Positions 34,616-43,541 of a stretch of 43,546 nucleotides of DNA are shown here, one piece after another. The stretch's first letter is position 1. Each line of letters begins with the position of its first letter. The DNA comes from Chitinophagales bacterium (lineage in GTDB: Bacteria > Bacteroidota > Bacteroidia > Chitinophagales > Chitinophagaceae): the NCBI GenBank assembly GCA_015654595.1, contig JAATGQ010000134.1:1-43546 (forward strand). The letters are read 5' to 3'. The notes under the pieces are model-generated. The model saw only the letters and a list, made by a program, of their open reading frames with translations, searched no databases and was not told the DNA's origin. The position numbers and the translations under genes are program-made.

Positions 34616-34648
34616 GGGGGGTAAATCACAAAACTTAGGGGGTAAATT
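34616..34648. promoter_or_regulatory. Candidate HTCS operator: two direct GGGGGTAAAT repeats
   Basis: GGGGGTAAAT occurs at 34617-34626 and again at 34638-34647, spaced 21 bp start to start, i.e. two helical turns on one face. Both lie in the intergenic region between the divergent SusC and HTCS genes. AraC-type HTCS outputs bind direct repeats as dimers, so this is a good operator candidate. Binding is inferred. Confidence 0.5.
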
Positions 34649-34698
34649 CGTAAATTCACTGTAGAACTAACTGTACTAACGACCTAAAACGCCAAAGC

Positions 34699-37600
34699 TT
34701 GCTGCCATTTCGACAACTACACCTGCTGGTGCTGACCGCATTGACCTTCCAGTGCCTTTTTGTGTCTGCCCAATCGTCTGCCCCGGTCTCCTCCTCCAAG
34801 GGCGCTCCACAGACACCGCCGCCGATAGCCTGTTTGAGTATCGACCAGGGTCTATCTAACAATTCCGTCAGTTGTATCTTTAAAGATCACAGGGGCTTCA
34901 TGTGGTTCGGCACCTATGACGGCCTGAACCGATACGACGGTTACGACTTTACTATCTTCCGTCATAACCGCAACGACTCGACTTCTATCGTAAACAACTG
35001 GATCGGCGTTATCAGCGAAGACAGCCTCAACCGCCTCTGGGTGGGAACACGCAACGGCGTCAATATCTATGACGCCCTCCACGCCAATTTTCAGCCTGTT
35101 CGCTATACCCCTTGGGCCGGAGGCGTCGCCCGGGCAATCGCAGGCAGTATCAACGACATAAAAACCAGCCGATCGGGCGACGTCTATATCGCGTCGGCGG
35201 CGCAAGGGCTGCTTCTTTGTCAAAAAGGCCAGTCCGCCGCCACACAAATCCCGCTGCCGGAAGATAATAAGACAGCCAGCACATACAATGCGGCGGCTGT
35301 TGCCTTCTCCCCCGACGGTGACATATACGTCTCTATCCGAAGCAGAGGACTTTTTCAATACAATAAAGCCAGCCATACCCTGACCCTGATCAATTCCTTC
35401 CCGAAAAATGGTCTGTCTTTGGCGGCGGACCTAAAGCAGCGTCTTTGGGTTGGGGCGGATGATGGTCTATACCAGTACGACCTGGTCAGCCGTTCGATCC
35501 GACAAGTCTATCATAGCAACAACCGCGTCGTCCAGCTTTCTATCCGGGAGAATACCCTCTGGATCGCTTCTGACGGCGACGGCGCCCTCTCTGCCGACCT
35601 CAATACCGGGGCTATCCTTCCTCTCTTTAATGCCGGCGAAAAAAGCCGGCTGACCAGCTCCTCGGTATACTCCATCTATCATGACGACCAGCAGCGAACC
35701 TGGATCGGCACCATAAGGGGCGGTATAAATATTATGGACGAGAGCAAAAGCCGCTGTTTGTCTTTGGTGCATGATCCCACCCATCCCAATAGCCTTATCA
35801 ATAACTACATCCTGTCCTGCTGCGAGGACAAGAGCGGCAACCTTTGGATCGGTACCGACGGAGGCGGACTTTCCTGTTATAACCGGTTGGCGGGCAGTTT
35901 TACCAATTACAGCTGCCAGTCCGGCAAGCGGTCGATCAGCAATGACTTCGTCACCTCCCTCCTCAACGATGATCAAAACAACACCTGGATAGGCACCTGG
36001 GGCGGGGGGATCGATCGCTTCGACAAAACAACCGGACGTTTTGCACACTACGCAACGAGCAATCCCGTCACTGGCCGTGAAGACAAGAATATATGGTGTC
36101 TTTACCAGGACAGTCAAAAAGATATCTGGGCTGGCTGCTGTGTGGACGGCGTATTGTACCGGCTGAACAAAGCTACCGGCCGTCTTGAAGCATTTGATAC
36201 CACGCTGCGCAATATCATTACGCTATACGAAGACAAAAAAGGACAGCTCTGGGCCGGCGACTATTATTCCCTGATAAAGATCGATCCTATCCATAAGAAC
36301 CACAGCCGCTATCCGATAGGCTTCTCGGTGCGAAGCATCTACGAAGACGAACAACACCGGTTCTGGATCGGCACGGAAGGCAGCGGCTTACTGCAGTTCA
36401 ACAGAGAATCGGGGCAGTATACCGCCATTACAGAGGACGACGGTCTCGCCAATAACGCTGTACTACAGGTCATTCCCGACGACCAGGGCAGACTGTGGCT
36501 GAGCACCTTCAAAGGTATATCCGTCTTTTCCCCTTCCACAAGCAGGATCGACAATATAACCCAGTCGGACGGGCTGCTTTGCAACCAGCTCAGCTACCAT
36601 GGAGCGTTAAAAATGACATCAGGAGAATTGGCATTTGGAGGCATCAAAGGCATGAACATTTTTCATCCGGGCAGGATCCAGGTCTCGGACGACAAACATC
36701 CTGCCCTTCTTTCCAATATCACTATCGATAATACCACCCCGGACAAAAGCGGCGCTTACATAACGGAAGACAACAGCGGCATCAGCACCATCCGTCTTCC
36801 CTTTGAGAAAGCCGTATTGTCTTTGACCTTTGTAACGCCCGAATACTCGACGCCCGACAAAATAAGCTATGCCTACTATCTCGAAGGCTGGGACAAAGCC
36901 TGGAATTTCTCCGGCAAGAACCGAACGGCTGCATACACCCGTCTTCACGAAGGTACTTACTGGTTTAAAATAAAAACCGCTAATGGCAGCAACAACTGGT
37001 CCAAAACGGGAACCCTGGTAAAGATCATTGTATTGCCCCCCTGGTACCGGACCTGGTGGGCCTATAGTTTATATATCATCCTCGTTGGAAGCATCATCGG
37101 CATAGGTTATCACTATCGATCCAAGCAAATCCGGCTGCAATATGAAGTAGCCTTTGCGCAACACGAAATAGAAAAAGAAAAAGAGCTCAACGAAAAGAAA
37201 CTATCCTTCTTTACAGACGTTGCGCATGAGTTCCGTTCGCCATTAACGCTGATTGCAGGCCCGATGAAAGAATTGATCCAGCGTTATGACAAAAAGCCCG
37301 AATCAAACGAATTGAACACCGTATACAGAAATGCGCGAAGGCTGCTGAGTCTTGTCAATCAGTTACTACTTTTCAGAAAAGCAGACACAGAAGAAGATTC
37401 GCTGATTGTGCAAAAGATCAATTTCCACCAGCTTTGCCAGGAGGTCTATTGCTGTTTCCGGCAACAGGCTAAATTCAAAAATATCCGGTACGAGCTTATC
37501 TGCAGCAACCCGGACCTTGAGGTATACGGAGACTATGAAAAGCTCGAGATCATTCTTTTCAACCTTATTTCCAATGCGCTGAAATATACATCCGAAGGGG

Positions 37601-38805
37601 GCGCCGTATCGGTTACAATAGAAGAGAAGGGCCCCTGGACCGCGGTTGTAATCGAGGACACCGGTTGTGGGATCGAACAGGGGCAGGACATCTTTACAAA
37701 ATTTTACCGCTCTCAAAAAAGACAAGCCAGCAGCGGATTTGGCATTGGTCTTTACCTTGCCCGGAAATTTACGCTGGCGCATAAAGGGCTGCTCACCTAT
37801 AAGAGTCAGCCAGGACAAGGATCAGTTTTTTGTCTTTCTCTCCCGACGGGCAGCGAACACCTGGCTGCTCAGCTGTCAGAAAATGTATTGACGGAGAAAC
37901 CCCAGCTCATCAATGAATTGTCGAAAGAAGACCTTGTCACCACTCTGACCGCCCTCGAGCCAACCATCCCCGAAGAACAGACAACGGTTCCCGAAGACTT
38001 CCTCTACGGAAGAAGAACCATACTGATCGTCGACGATGACGCCGAACTTCGCCAGTATCTCAAACAGATCCTTTCTTCCGGGTATTTTGTACAGGAGGCG
38101 GCCGACGGCACAACGGCGCTGGACATGGCTCTCCAGAACATGCCCGACCTGGTCATCAGCGATATCGTCATGAACGAGACCAATGGCATCGAGCTTTGTA
38201 AAAAGATCAAGAGCAGTCCTGAACTCACCCATATACCCGTGATCCTGCTGACCTCGTCCTCTTCCGATGAAACAAAACTCAGCGCGATACAATGCGGCGC
38301 GGATGATTACATCACAAAGCCATTCGACAAGACGATGCTGCTGGCCCGGATCGATAATATCTTTAAAAGCAGGAACGCGATACAGCAATACTTCCTGGAT
38401 ACGATCACGCTGCAGAAGCAGACGTCAAAAGTTTCGGCAGAATACAGGGATTTCCTGCAGCGTTGCATCGAGATCGTAGAGGAATACATCGACAAGGACG
38501 ACTTCTCCATCAAACTCCTGGCGAAAGAGATCGGCATGAGCCATTCCAGCCTGTACAAAAAGATCAAGTTGATATCCGGTCTTTCGGCCAGCAGTTTTAT
38601 CCGCTTCATCCGTCTGCGCAGAGCCGCCGTACTGATGCTGACCGCTAACGCAAACATCAACGAAGCCGCCTTCCGCGTAGGCATCAATGATCCGAAATAC
38701 TTCAGGCAACAATTTAAAAAACTATTTGGCATGAATCCCTCGGAGTACATCAAACAATACCGGCACTCCTTTATTTCCCGTCAACATACATATCCCGAAA
38801 GTTGA
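34699..38805 (+). CDS. Hybrid two-component system regulator (HTCS)
   Basis: The 1368-residue protein unites sensor and regulator. A signal peptide (about 1-25) precedes two periplasmic beta-propeller halves made of Reg_prop repeats (about 45-690; motifs like GFMWFGTYDGLNRYDG, NLWIGTDGGGLSCYN, NTWIGTWGGGIDRFD and RFWIGTEGSGLLQF), then a Y_Y_Y domain (about 695-780) and a membrane helix (about 786-806). Next come HisKA with VAHEFRSPLTL (His843), HATPase with DTGCGIEQG and FGIGLYLA, a receiver with Asp1155 (VISDIVM) and a C-terminal AraC-type domain (about 1265-1360). All catalytic residues are present. It should bind an oligosaccharide and activate the divergent SusC operon. The only fitting start is TTG at 34699: the frame is closed at 34651 and no ATG precedes the signal peptide. 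Its last 35 bp overlap the convergent protease gene. Confidence 0.95.
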   Translation: MLPFRQLHLLVLTALTFQCLFVSAQSSAPVSSSKGAPQTPPPIACLSIDQGLSNNSVSCIFKDHRGFMWFGTYDGLNRYDGYDFTIFRHNRNDSTSIVNNWIGVISEDSLNRLWVGTRNGVNIYDALHANFQPVRYTPWAGGVARAIAGSINDIKTSRSGDVYIASAAQGLLLCQKGQSAATQIPLPEDNKTASTYNAAAVAFSPDGDIYVSIRSRGLFQYNKASHTLTLINSFPKNGLSLAADLKQRLWVGADDGLYQYDLVSRSIRQVYHSNNRVVQLSIRENTLWIASDGDGALSADLNTGAILPLFNAGEKSRLTSSSVYSIYHDDQQRTWIGTIRGGINIMDESKSRCLSLVHDPTHPNSLINNYILSCCEDKSGNLWIGTDGGGLSCYNRLAGSFTNYSCQSGKRSISNDFVTSLLNDDQNNTWIGTWGGGIDRFDKTTGRFAHYATSNPVTGREDKNIWCLYQDSQKDIWAGCCVDGVLYRLNKATGRLEAFDTTLRNIITLYEDKKGQLWAGDYYSLIKIDPIHKNHSRYPIGFSVRSIYEDEQHRFWIGTEGSGLLQFNRESGQYTAITEDDGLANNAVLQVIPDDQGRLWLSTFKGISVFSPSTSRIDNITQSDGLLCNQLSYHGALKMTSGELAFGGIKGMNIFHPGRIQVSDDKHPALLSNITIDNTTPDKSGAYITEDNSGISTIRLPFEKAVLSLTFVTPEYSTPDKISYAYYLEGWDKAWNFSGKNRTAAYTRLHEGTYWFKIKTANGSNNWSKTGTLVKIIVLPPWYRTWWAYSLYIILVGSIIGIGYHYRSKQIRLQYEVAFAQHEIEKEKELNEKKLSFFTDVAHEFRSPLTLIAGPMKELIQRYDKKPESNELNTVYRNARRLLSLVNQLLLFRKADTEEDSLIVQKINFHQLCQEVYCCFRQQAKFKNIRYELICSNPDLEVYGDYEKLEIILFNLISNALKYTSEGGAVSVTIEEKGPWTAVVIEDTGCGIEQGQDIFTKFYRSQKRQASSGFGIGLYLARKFTLAHKGLLTYKSQPGQGSVFCLSLPTGSEHLAAQLSENVLTEKPQLINELSKEDLVTTLTALEPTIPEEQTTVPEDFLYGRRTILIVDDDAELRQYLKQILSSGYFVQEAADGTTALDMALQNMPDLVISDIVMNETNGIELCKKIKSSPELTHIPVILLTSSSSDETKLSAIQCGADDYITKPFDKTMLLARIDNIFKSRNAIQQYFLDTITLQKQTSKVSAEYRDFLQRCIEIVEEYIDKDDFSIKLLAKEIGMSHSSLYKKIKLISGLSASSFIRFIRLRRAAVLMLTANANINEAAFRVGINDPKYFRQQFKKLFGMNPSEYIKQYRHSFISRQHTYPES

Positions 38806-40081
38806 GCGTAAACTCCTTGAACTGCCGCATAAAATCCTGGCCGACATTCCCGTAAAACCGTTCTCCGGGGTTGATCTTTTGCGTCAGCACCGCAATACTG
38901 TCGAGGGTGACGGTCTTGTTCGCTATCCCGAGCCGGAAGGAAGGCAGGATATAAGTATCGCTGGTCTTTGTTCCGCCGGCGCCGCCAAGCATCGTTTTCC
39001 GGGGTATGGCTGATTTCAGCACGGCCGAATGATAGGTGTTAAAATAAGTAGCGTACAACAGGGTCGTACCGGCGCCTGTATCAAAATGATAAAGCAGCGT
39101 GTCGCCGCCTGTAGCCAGGTACAACACGGGGTCCAGACCGTCCAGGGCCATATTATGCAATGCCTTTGCTGTCAGCGTGGACGGAATCATCATCCGTCCG
39201 TCGGTATAGAATTGAATTTCCTGCAGCTGGGCAATAACGGGGAAACCCAGGACGACGTTCAGCTGAATATGGAGCGGGGCGATATAAAAAACAGAATCGG
39301 GCATCACCTGAAAGACAGCATGGCGAACCAATACCCCGCCGATAAACAGGCTGTCGGCCACCCCTAATCCCACCTTAAATTGCAGGCCGGTAAGTCCAGC
39401 CGACTCATTGTATGTTACATCCAGCAAATGCAGATGAAGCTTCTGCGCATAGGTTTGCGTGATCGAAGAGATATTGGCGCGCGTATCAAAAACAGTGCTG
39501 ACCGCCTGGCTATCCCACTGCAGCGGAATCTCCAGCAACCCGATGCTGTTCCGCCTCCAGGCGACAGCGGCGCCCGATCCCAGAACCACTTCTTGTGGAT
39601 GTATATCCGAAAGGGCATGATGGATCAGCAAACTATTCTTTATATCGGCCAGCGTGGCGCTGTCGACCATTTTAGGGTATTGCCGGATCAACAGGCTGTC
39701 CACCCCCGCCGCCAATGCATACTGCCCTGTCTTAAAATAACTGTCCGTCTGGTATTGCAGCAGGTTGGCCGTCAACGAATCGGGAAAACCGGCCGGCATT
39801 GCACTCATGAAAGAATCGATACGCGCAGTACAGAGCGCATTGCGGTTAAAGACGTTGTCGAGGATCGCGGCAAAGTAAAGCCGTCTTGCCGGAGAAAGAT
39901 CGGATGAATGCTGGTCCAGCAATTTCTCGAGACGGAAAAACTCCTTTTTATTTAACACCGTATCCATCTCCCGGACCATTGCCGGCGCATCCAGCCTGGC
40001 TGTAGATACACATCCCGCCAAAAAGAAACCCGACAGCGCAAGAAGCTGCGCCGCCGCTGGTAAAAAGAATTTGACTTTCAT
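38771..40081 (-). CDS. Retropepsin-like aspartyl protease lipoprotein with two lobes
   Basis: From the ATG at 40081 the product has 436 residues and a lipoprotein signal (FFLAGC, lipidated Cys24). The frame is open to 40183 but the extension lacks a signal. A helical N-terminal region (about 30-160) precedes two aspartyl-protease-like lobes: VFDTRANIS (Asp199) and HFDTGAGTT (Asp334), each followed by hydrophobic strands (VVLGFPVI in lobe 1, GNVGQDFM in lobe 2). Lobe 2 has a full DTG motif; lobe 1 reads DTR. Single-chain retropepsin-like lipoproteins are common in Bacteroidota, with unknown substrates. The 3' end overlaps that of the HTCS gene by 35 bp. Confidence 0.8.
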   Translation of the reverse strand: MKVKFFLPAAAQLLALSGFFLAGCVSTARLDAPAMVREMDTVLNKKEFFRLEKLLDQHSSDLSPARRLYFAAILDNVFNRNALCTARIDSFMSAMPAGFPDSLTANLLQYQTDSYFKTGQYALAAGVDSLLIRQYPKMVDSATLADIKNSLLIHHALSDIHPQEVVLGSGAAVAWRRNSIGLLEIPLQWDSQAVSTVFDTRANISSITQTYAQKLHLHLLDVTYNESAGLTGLQFKVGLGVADSLFIGGVLVRHAVFQVMPDSVFYIAPLHIQLNVVLGFPVIAQLQEIQFYTDGRMMIPSTLTAKALHNMALDGLDPVLYLATGGDTLLYHFDTGAGTTLLYATYFNTYHSAVLKSAIPRKTMLGGAGGTKTSDTYILPSFRLGIANKTVTLDSIAVLTQKINPGERFYGNVGQDFMRQFKEFTLNFRDMYVDGK

Positions 40082-40195
40082 CCGGCAAAGATGAGCCAGA
40101 CCCGCCGTAAAAAATTGTAAAAAAACGAAACGACCGCACATGCGGCTTGCGCTGCCCCTTGCAGTGCGCCTCACCCCGTACAAGGGCGCCGCCGC

Positions 40196-41083
40196 TCAAA
40201 ACCAACTCCGCGCATTGATTGCATTGAGCTGATTGCTCTCCCGCAGAAACTCCCTCGGATGCGTTCCCGAAAAAGCCCTGAACTCGTGTATAAAATGCGG
40301 TTGATCATAATATCCCGCCTCCAAAGCAACCGACGTCAACCCAGACGAGGCCGCAGCCCCTGTGTGCGCGCCTGGCCGGGCATCCCGCTCCAGATCCTTT
40401 GCCCTCACCCCCTCTGCCGCCATAGAAAAAGAGCCGCCCGCCCCCGCCGTCAGCCGCGCAGCCGCATAGTGAAACCGCTTCAGCCGGCTATACTTCTTTG
40501 GCGACATCCCGATCGACTCTTCAAATACCATCTGCACCCATCGCATAGACTGCGAATAACGTTTGTAAAAAACCGGCAGTTCCATCTGTCCATGTCGACC
40601 GTCGATAAAACGCACTGCGTCCTGGACCAATCCCAGTCGGATGTCAGTATTCCCTCGCGCAACCACCCGGCTGACCAGATAGTCTTCCAGCTTTCCGATC
40701 ATCTCCTCCGGTGTCCGGCCTTCCATCATCCTTGCCATCATTTCCCAATAACCATCAATCATAACCTCCTGTAGAAGGGCTTTGCCCCCGCCCCATTCCC
40801 CGACCCGCAGCCCAAACGGCCCATGAAGGCCCCACGGCTCAAAACATACCCCAACCATCCGATCCAAGGACCCCGGCACAACAAAATAAGGATCCCGCCC
40901 CGGCAGTGACACAAAATTCTCACCCCCATCCAGGTTAAAGGTGATCTCCCCCAGGCTCTGGGGCAAAATGCGCTCCTGCGCCCCGCAAGGACTATGGAAA
41001 TAATAGAAAAACTTTACAAAAGACGCCAGCGGCGCCCTTGGAAAAAATCGCTGATAGCAATAAGTATCCTTACGGCCTTCCAT
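40196..41083 (-). CDS. AraC-family regulator with an insertion inside its DNA-binding domain
   Basis: The 295-residue protein has a DUF6597-like N-terminal sensor (about 8-110; LGEITFNLDG...FVVPGSL) and an AraC C-terminus. The first helix-turn-helix runs over about 168-210 (VFYKRYSQSMRWVQMVFEESIGMSPKKYSRLKRF). The second (LTSVALEAGYYDQPHFIHEFRAFSGTHPREF, about 249-279) normally follows within a few residues, but here about 35 residues of low-complexity Gly/Ala/Arg-rich sequence (about 212-248) intervene. The N-terminal half is intact, so this is a divergent but probably working protein, unless the insertion disables DNA binding. The ATG is preceded 4 bp upstream by TACCTTTA, a near -7 element. 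The protease gene is 114 bp downstream on the same strand. Confidence 0.83.
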   Translation of the reverse strand: MEGRKDTYCYQRFFPRAPLASFVKFFYYFHSPCGAQERILPQSLGEITFNLDGGENFVSLPGRDPYFVVPGSLDRMVGVCFEPWGLHGPFGLRVGEWGGGKALLQEVMIDGYWEMMARMMEGRTPEEMIGKLEDYLVSRVVARGNTDIRLGLVQDAVRFIDGRHGQMELPVFYKRYSQSMRWVQMVFEESIGMSPKKYSRLKRFHYAAARLTAGAGGSFSMAAEGVRAKDLERDARPGAHTGAAASSGLTSVALEAGYYDQPHFIHEFRAFSGTHPREFLRESNQLNAINARSWF

Positions 41084-41087
41084 AGGC

Positions 41088-41095
41088 TAAAGGTA
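41088..41095 (-). promoter_or_regulatory. -7-like element (TACCTTTA) for the AraC-type gene
   Basis: On the minus strand TACCTTTA ends 4 bp before the ATG at 41083, so the message would be almost leaderless. It differs from TAnnTTTG at one position. The same TACCTT core precedes rplU and the PolX-like gene. Confidence 0.35.
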
Positions 41096-41120
41096 CAAAG
41101 GTTTAGACATCCCTAGTTTT

Positions 41121-43541
41121 CTATTCTGTTTTTAAACTCTTAACCGGATTCGTCAGCGCCGCCTTTGCCGCCTGTGAGCTGATCGTCAGCAAAGCCACCA
41201 GTAATGCCATGACCGCCACCACGCCAAAGACCCACCAGCCGATAGTCGTCCGATAGGCAAACCCCTGCAGCCAGCGATCCATACCCCACCAGGCAACAGG
41301 AGCAGCAATCACAAACGCGATCCCGACCAGCTTTAAAAAATCTTTCGACAACAAAAGGATCAAGCCCGTCACATCGGCCCCCAATACTTTACGGATACCG
41401 ATCTCCTTTGTACGCTGCGCCGTCGTAAACATCGCCAGCCCGAATAAGCCCAGGCAGGCGACAAAGATCGTCAGTCCAGCAAAAATCCCCAGAATAAGCC
41501 CGATGTTCTGTTCGAATTTATACATATTGTCAAACCGCTGATCCAGGAAAGAATAAGAAAACGCATATTCCGAGGTTAAAGCCGTCCACTGCCGCTGCAT
41601 AAACGAGAGCACACCAGCAACATCCTTCGTATTGACCTTTACGATAAAATCCTGAACATCCTGGTCCAGCGTCATGACCAACGGCGTAATAGCTTCATGC
41701 AGGGAGCGGAAATGGAAATCTTTTACCACCCCGATGACATGATAGGTGGTCAGACTGCCATCATTATTCGCATGCGTGACCGTATGCGCCATCGGGTTAT
41801 CCTTCCAGCCATAAGCCCTGACAGCAGATTGATTCAGGATAACAGCATTCGAATCCGAACCATAAGCCTTCGAAAAGTTACGTCCTGCTGCGATCGACAT
41901 GCCAAGCGTGGGAATATAATTCTCATCCACCCCATACCGGAGGGTCTTGATCATCTGTTCCTTACTGTCATCCGGATAAACAAAGAAATTATTATTGTTG
42001 GAAGGGCCCGCCGGCAAGTATCCCGAAGAAGTTACGCTGACCACACGTGGATCCTCCGATAGCTGATGGCGAAAAGCCTCCCTGTTCTGTCCCAGCCAAT
42101 AGATATCCTGTACGACGATCACCTGGTCCTTGCTATACCCCAGGTCTTTATTCCGCATAAAAGACAACTGGCGGTAGACCACCATGGCCCCCACCATCAG
42201 GCTGATAGAAATAAAAAATTGAAATACTACAAGACCGCTGCGCAGACCCGCAGAGCCCTTTCCCTTCACGCTCCCGCCTTTAAGCACCGAAATGGGATTA
42301 AAAGAAGAAAGAAAAAAAGCCGGATAGCTGCCCGCCAGCAATGCCGTAAACACCCCAAAAAGCAGCAGAGCGGGTATAAGCCAGGGGTGTGACGAAAATC
42401 CCAGATCGAGGCGCTGATCCGTGATGATATTAAAAAGCGGCAGCGCCAGCTTTACCAGGAACAGCGATAACGCCAGCGCAAGCATCGTCAGAATAAGCGA
42501 TTCGATCATGAACTGACGAATCAGCTGTCCTCTCAATGATCCCATCACCTTCCGGATCCCTACCTCCTTTGCTCTTTTGAAAGCCGCAGCCGTCGACAGG
42601 TTCATAAAATTGATACAGGCGATCAGCAGCATAAAGACCGCTACCGCGCCAAAAATATACATATAACTGACATTGCCATGCGGCTCCATGTCTCCCGTAA
42701 GATCAGAATGCAGATGGATATCCGTCAGCGGCTGCAGCATGAGATCAACCGAATTTCCATTGGCCCGGAACTGCTGCATCGTAACTCCCATGCCCTGTTG
42801 CAACTGGGGTCCGATATACTTATCAACCTCCTGCGGGAGTTTGGCTTCCAGCTGATGATAATCATAGTGTTCGGGTAAAACCAGATAGGTAAAGAAATTA
42901 GAACTCATCCAGCTAGCCGACCGGGACTCGGGAAGAGAGGCCATCGATACTAATACATCAAAATGAAAGTGGGAATTGGCCGGTATTTCGTCAAACAAAC
43001 CGGTGACGGTAGCAGAAGCGTTATTATCCTTGAACTGTAATACTTTCCCAATAGGATTGTCTTCCCCAAAATACTTCATGGCCATCCGCTTCGAGATGAC
43101 CACCGTGTTTGGCTGTACCAGTACGGACAAGGGATCGCCCTTTAATAAGGGCACGGTAAAGACCCGAAAAAAATTAGAGTCGACAAAAGCAATCGAATTT
43201 TCTCTGAACACCTTACTTCCATAAGCGATCCGCGGAAACCCGTAAGGCCGTATACGCGTAGCTTCCTTTACTTCAGGAAAATCCCTTTTCAAGGCTTCCG
43301 CTACCGGAGGCATCACATTGGCCTCTTTGACGTCCCCGCCCTGCATCTTACCATTCAAGACCACCCGCACGATCCGGTCCGCCTTTACGTTATAGCGGTC
43401 ATAGCTAAGCTCATGCTGGATATACAATACAATCAGCAGACAGGCCGCAATCCCCAGCGCAAGCCCTGCAACATTGATAGTCGTTGTAGCCTTATTCTTG
43501 CGGAGATTCCGGAAAGCGATCCTGAAATAGTTTTTGAACAT
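41121..43541 (-). CDS. MacB/FtsX-type ABC transporter permease
   Basis: The 806-residue product starts MFKNYFRIAFRNLRKNK and has a membrane helix (about 21-41), a MacB-type periplasmic domain (about 45-270), three helices of a first FtsX domain (about 284-400, with KRAKEVGIRKVMGSLRGQL), a helix near 430-450, a second periplasmic domain (about 460-670) and a second FtsX domain (about 680-790, with QRTKEIGIRKVLGADVTGL). This duplicated permease of about 800 residues is common in Bacteroidota, next to an ATPase or with one encoded elsewhere; none is in this window. Such systems move no solute themselves but transmit force to the periplasm. Its start lies 5 bp from the right edge, so upstream partners cannot be seen. 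Function beyond this is unknown. Confidence 0.88.
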   Translation of the reverse strand: MFKNYFRIAFRNLRKNKATTTINVAGLALGIAACLLIVLYIQHELSYDRYNVKADRIVRVVLNGKMQGGDVKEANVMPPVAEALKRDFPEVKEATRIRPYGFPRIAYGSKVFRENSIAFVDSNFFRVFTVPLLKGDPLSVLVQPNTVVISKRMAMKYFGEDNPIGKVLQFKDNNASATVTGLFDEIPANSHFHFDVLVSMASLPESRSASWMSSNFFTYLVLPEHYDYHQLEAKLPQEVDKYIGPQLQQGMGVTMQQFRANGNSVDLMLQPLTDIHLHSDLTGDMEPHGNVSYMYIFGAVAVFMLLIACINFMNLSTAAAFKRAKEVGIRKVMGSLRGQLIRQFMIESLILTMLALALSLFLVKLALPLFNIITDQRLDLGFSSHPWLIPALLLFGVFTALLAGSYPAFFLSSFNPISVLKGGSVKGKGSAGLRSGLVVFQFFISISLMVGAMVVYRQLSFMRNKDLGYSKDQVIVVQDIYWLGQNREAFRHQLSEDPRVVSVTSSGYLPAGPSNNNNFFVYPDDSKEQMIKTLRYGVDENYIPTLGMSIAAGRNFSKAYGSDSNAVILNQSAVRAYGWKDNPMAHTVTHANNDGSLTTYHVIGVVKDFHFRSLHEAITPLVMTLDQDVQDFIVKVNTKDVAGVLSFMQRQWTALTSEYAFSYSFLDQRFDNMYKFEQNIGLILGIFAGLTIFVACLGLFGLAMFTTAQRTKEIGIRKVLGADVTGLILLLSKDFLKLVGIAFVIAAPVAWWGMDRWLQGFAYRTTIGWWVFGVVAVMALLVALLTISSQAAKAALTNPVKSLKTE

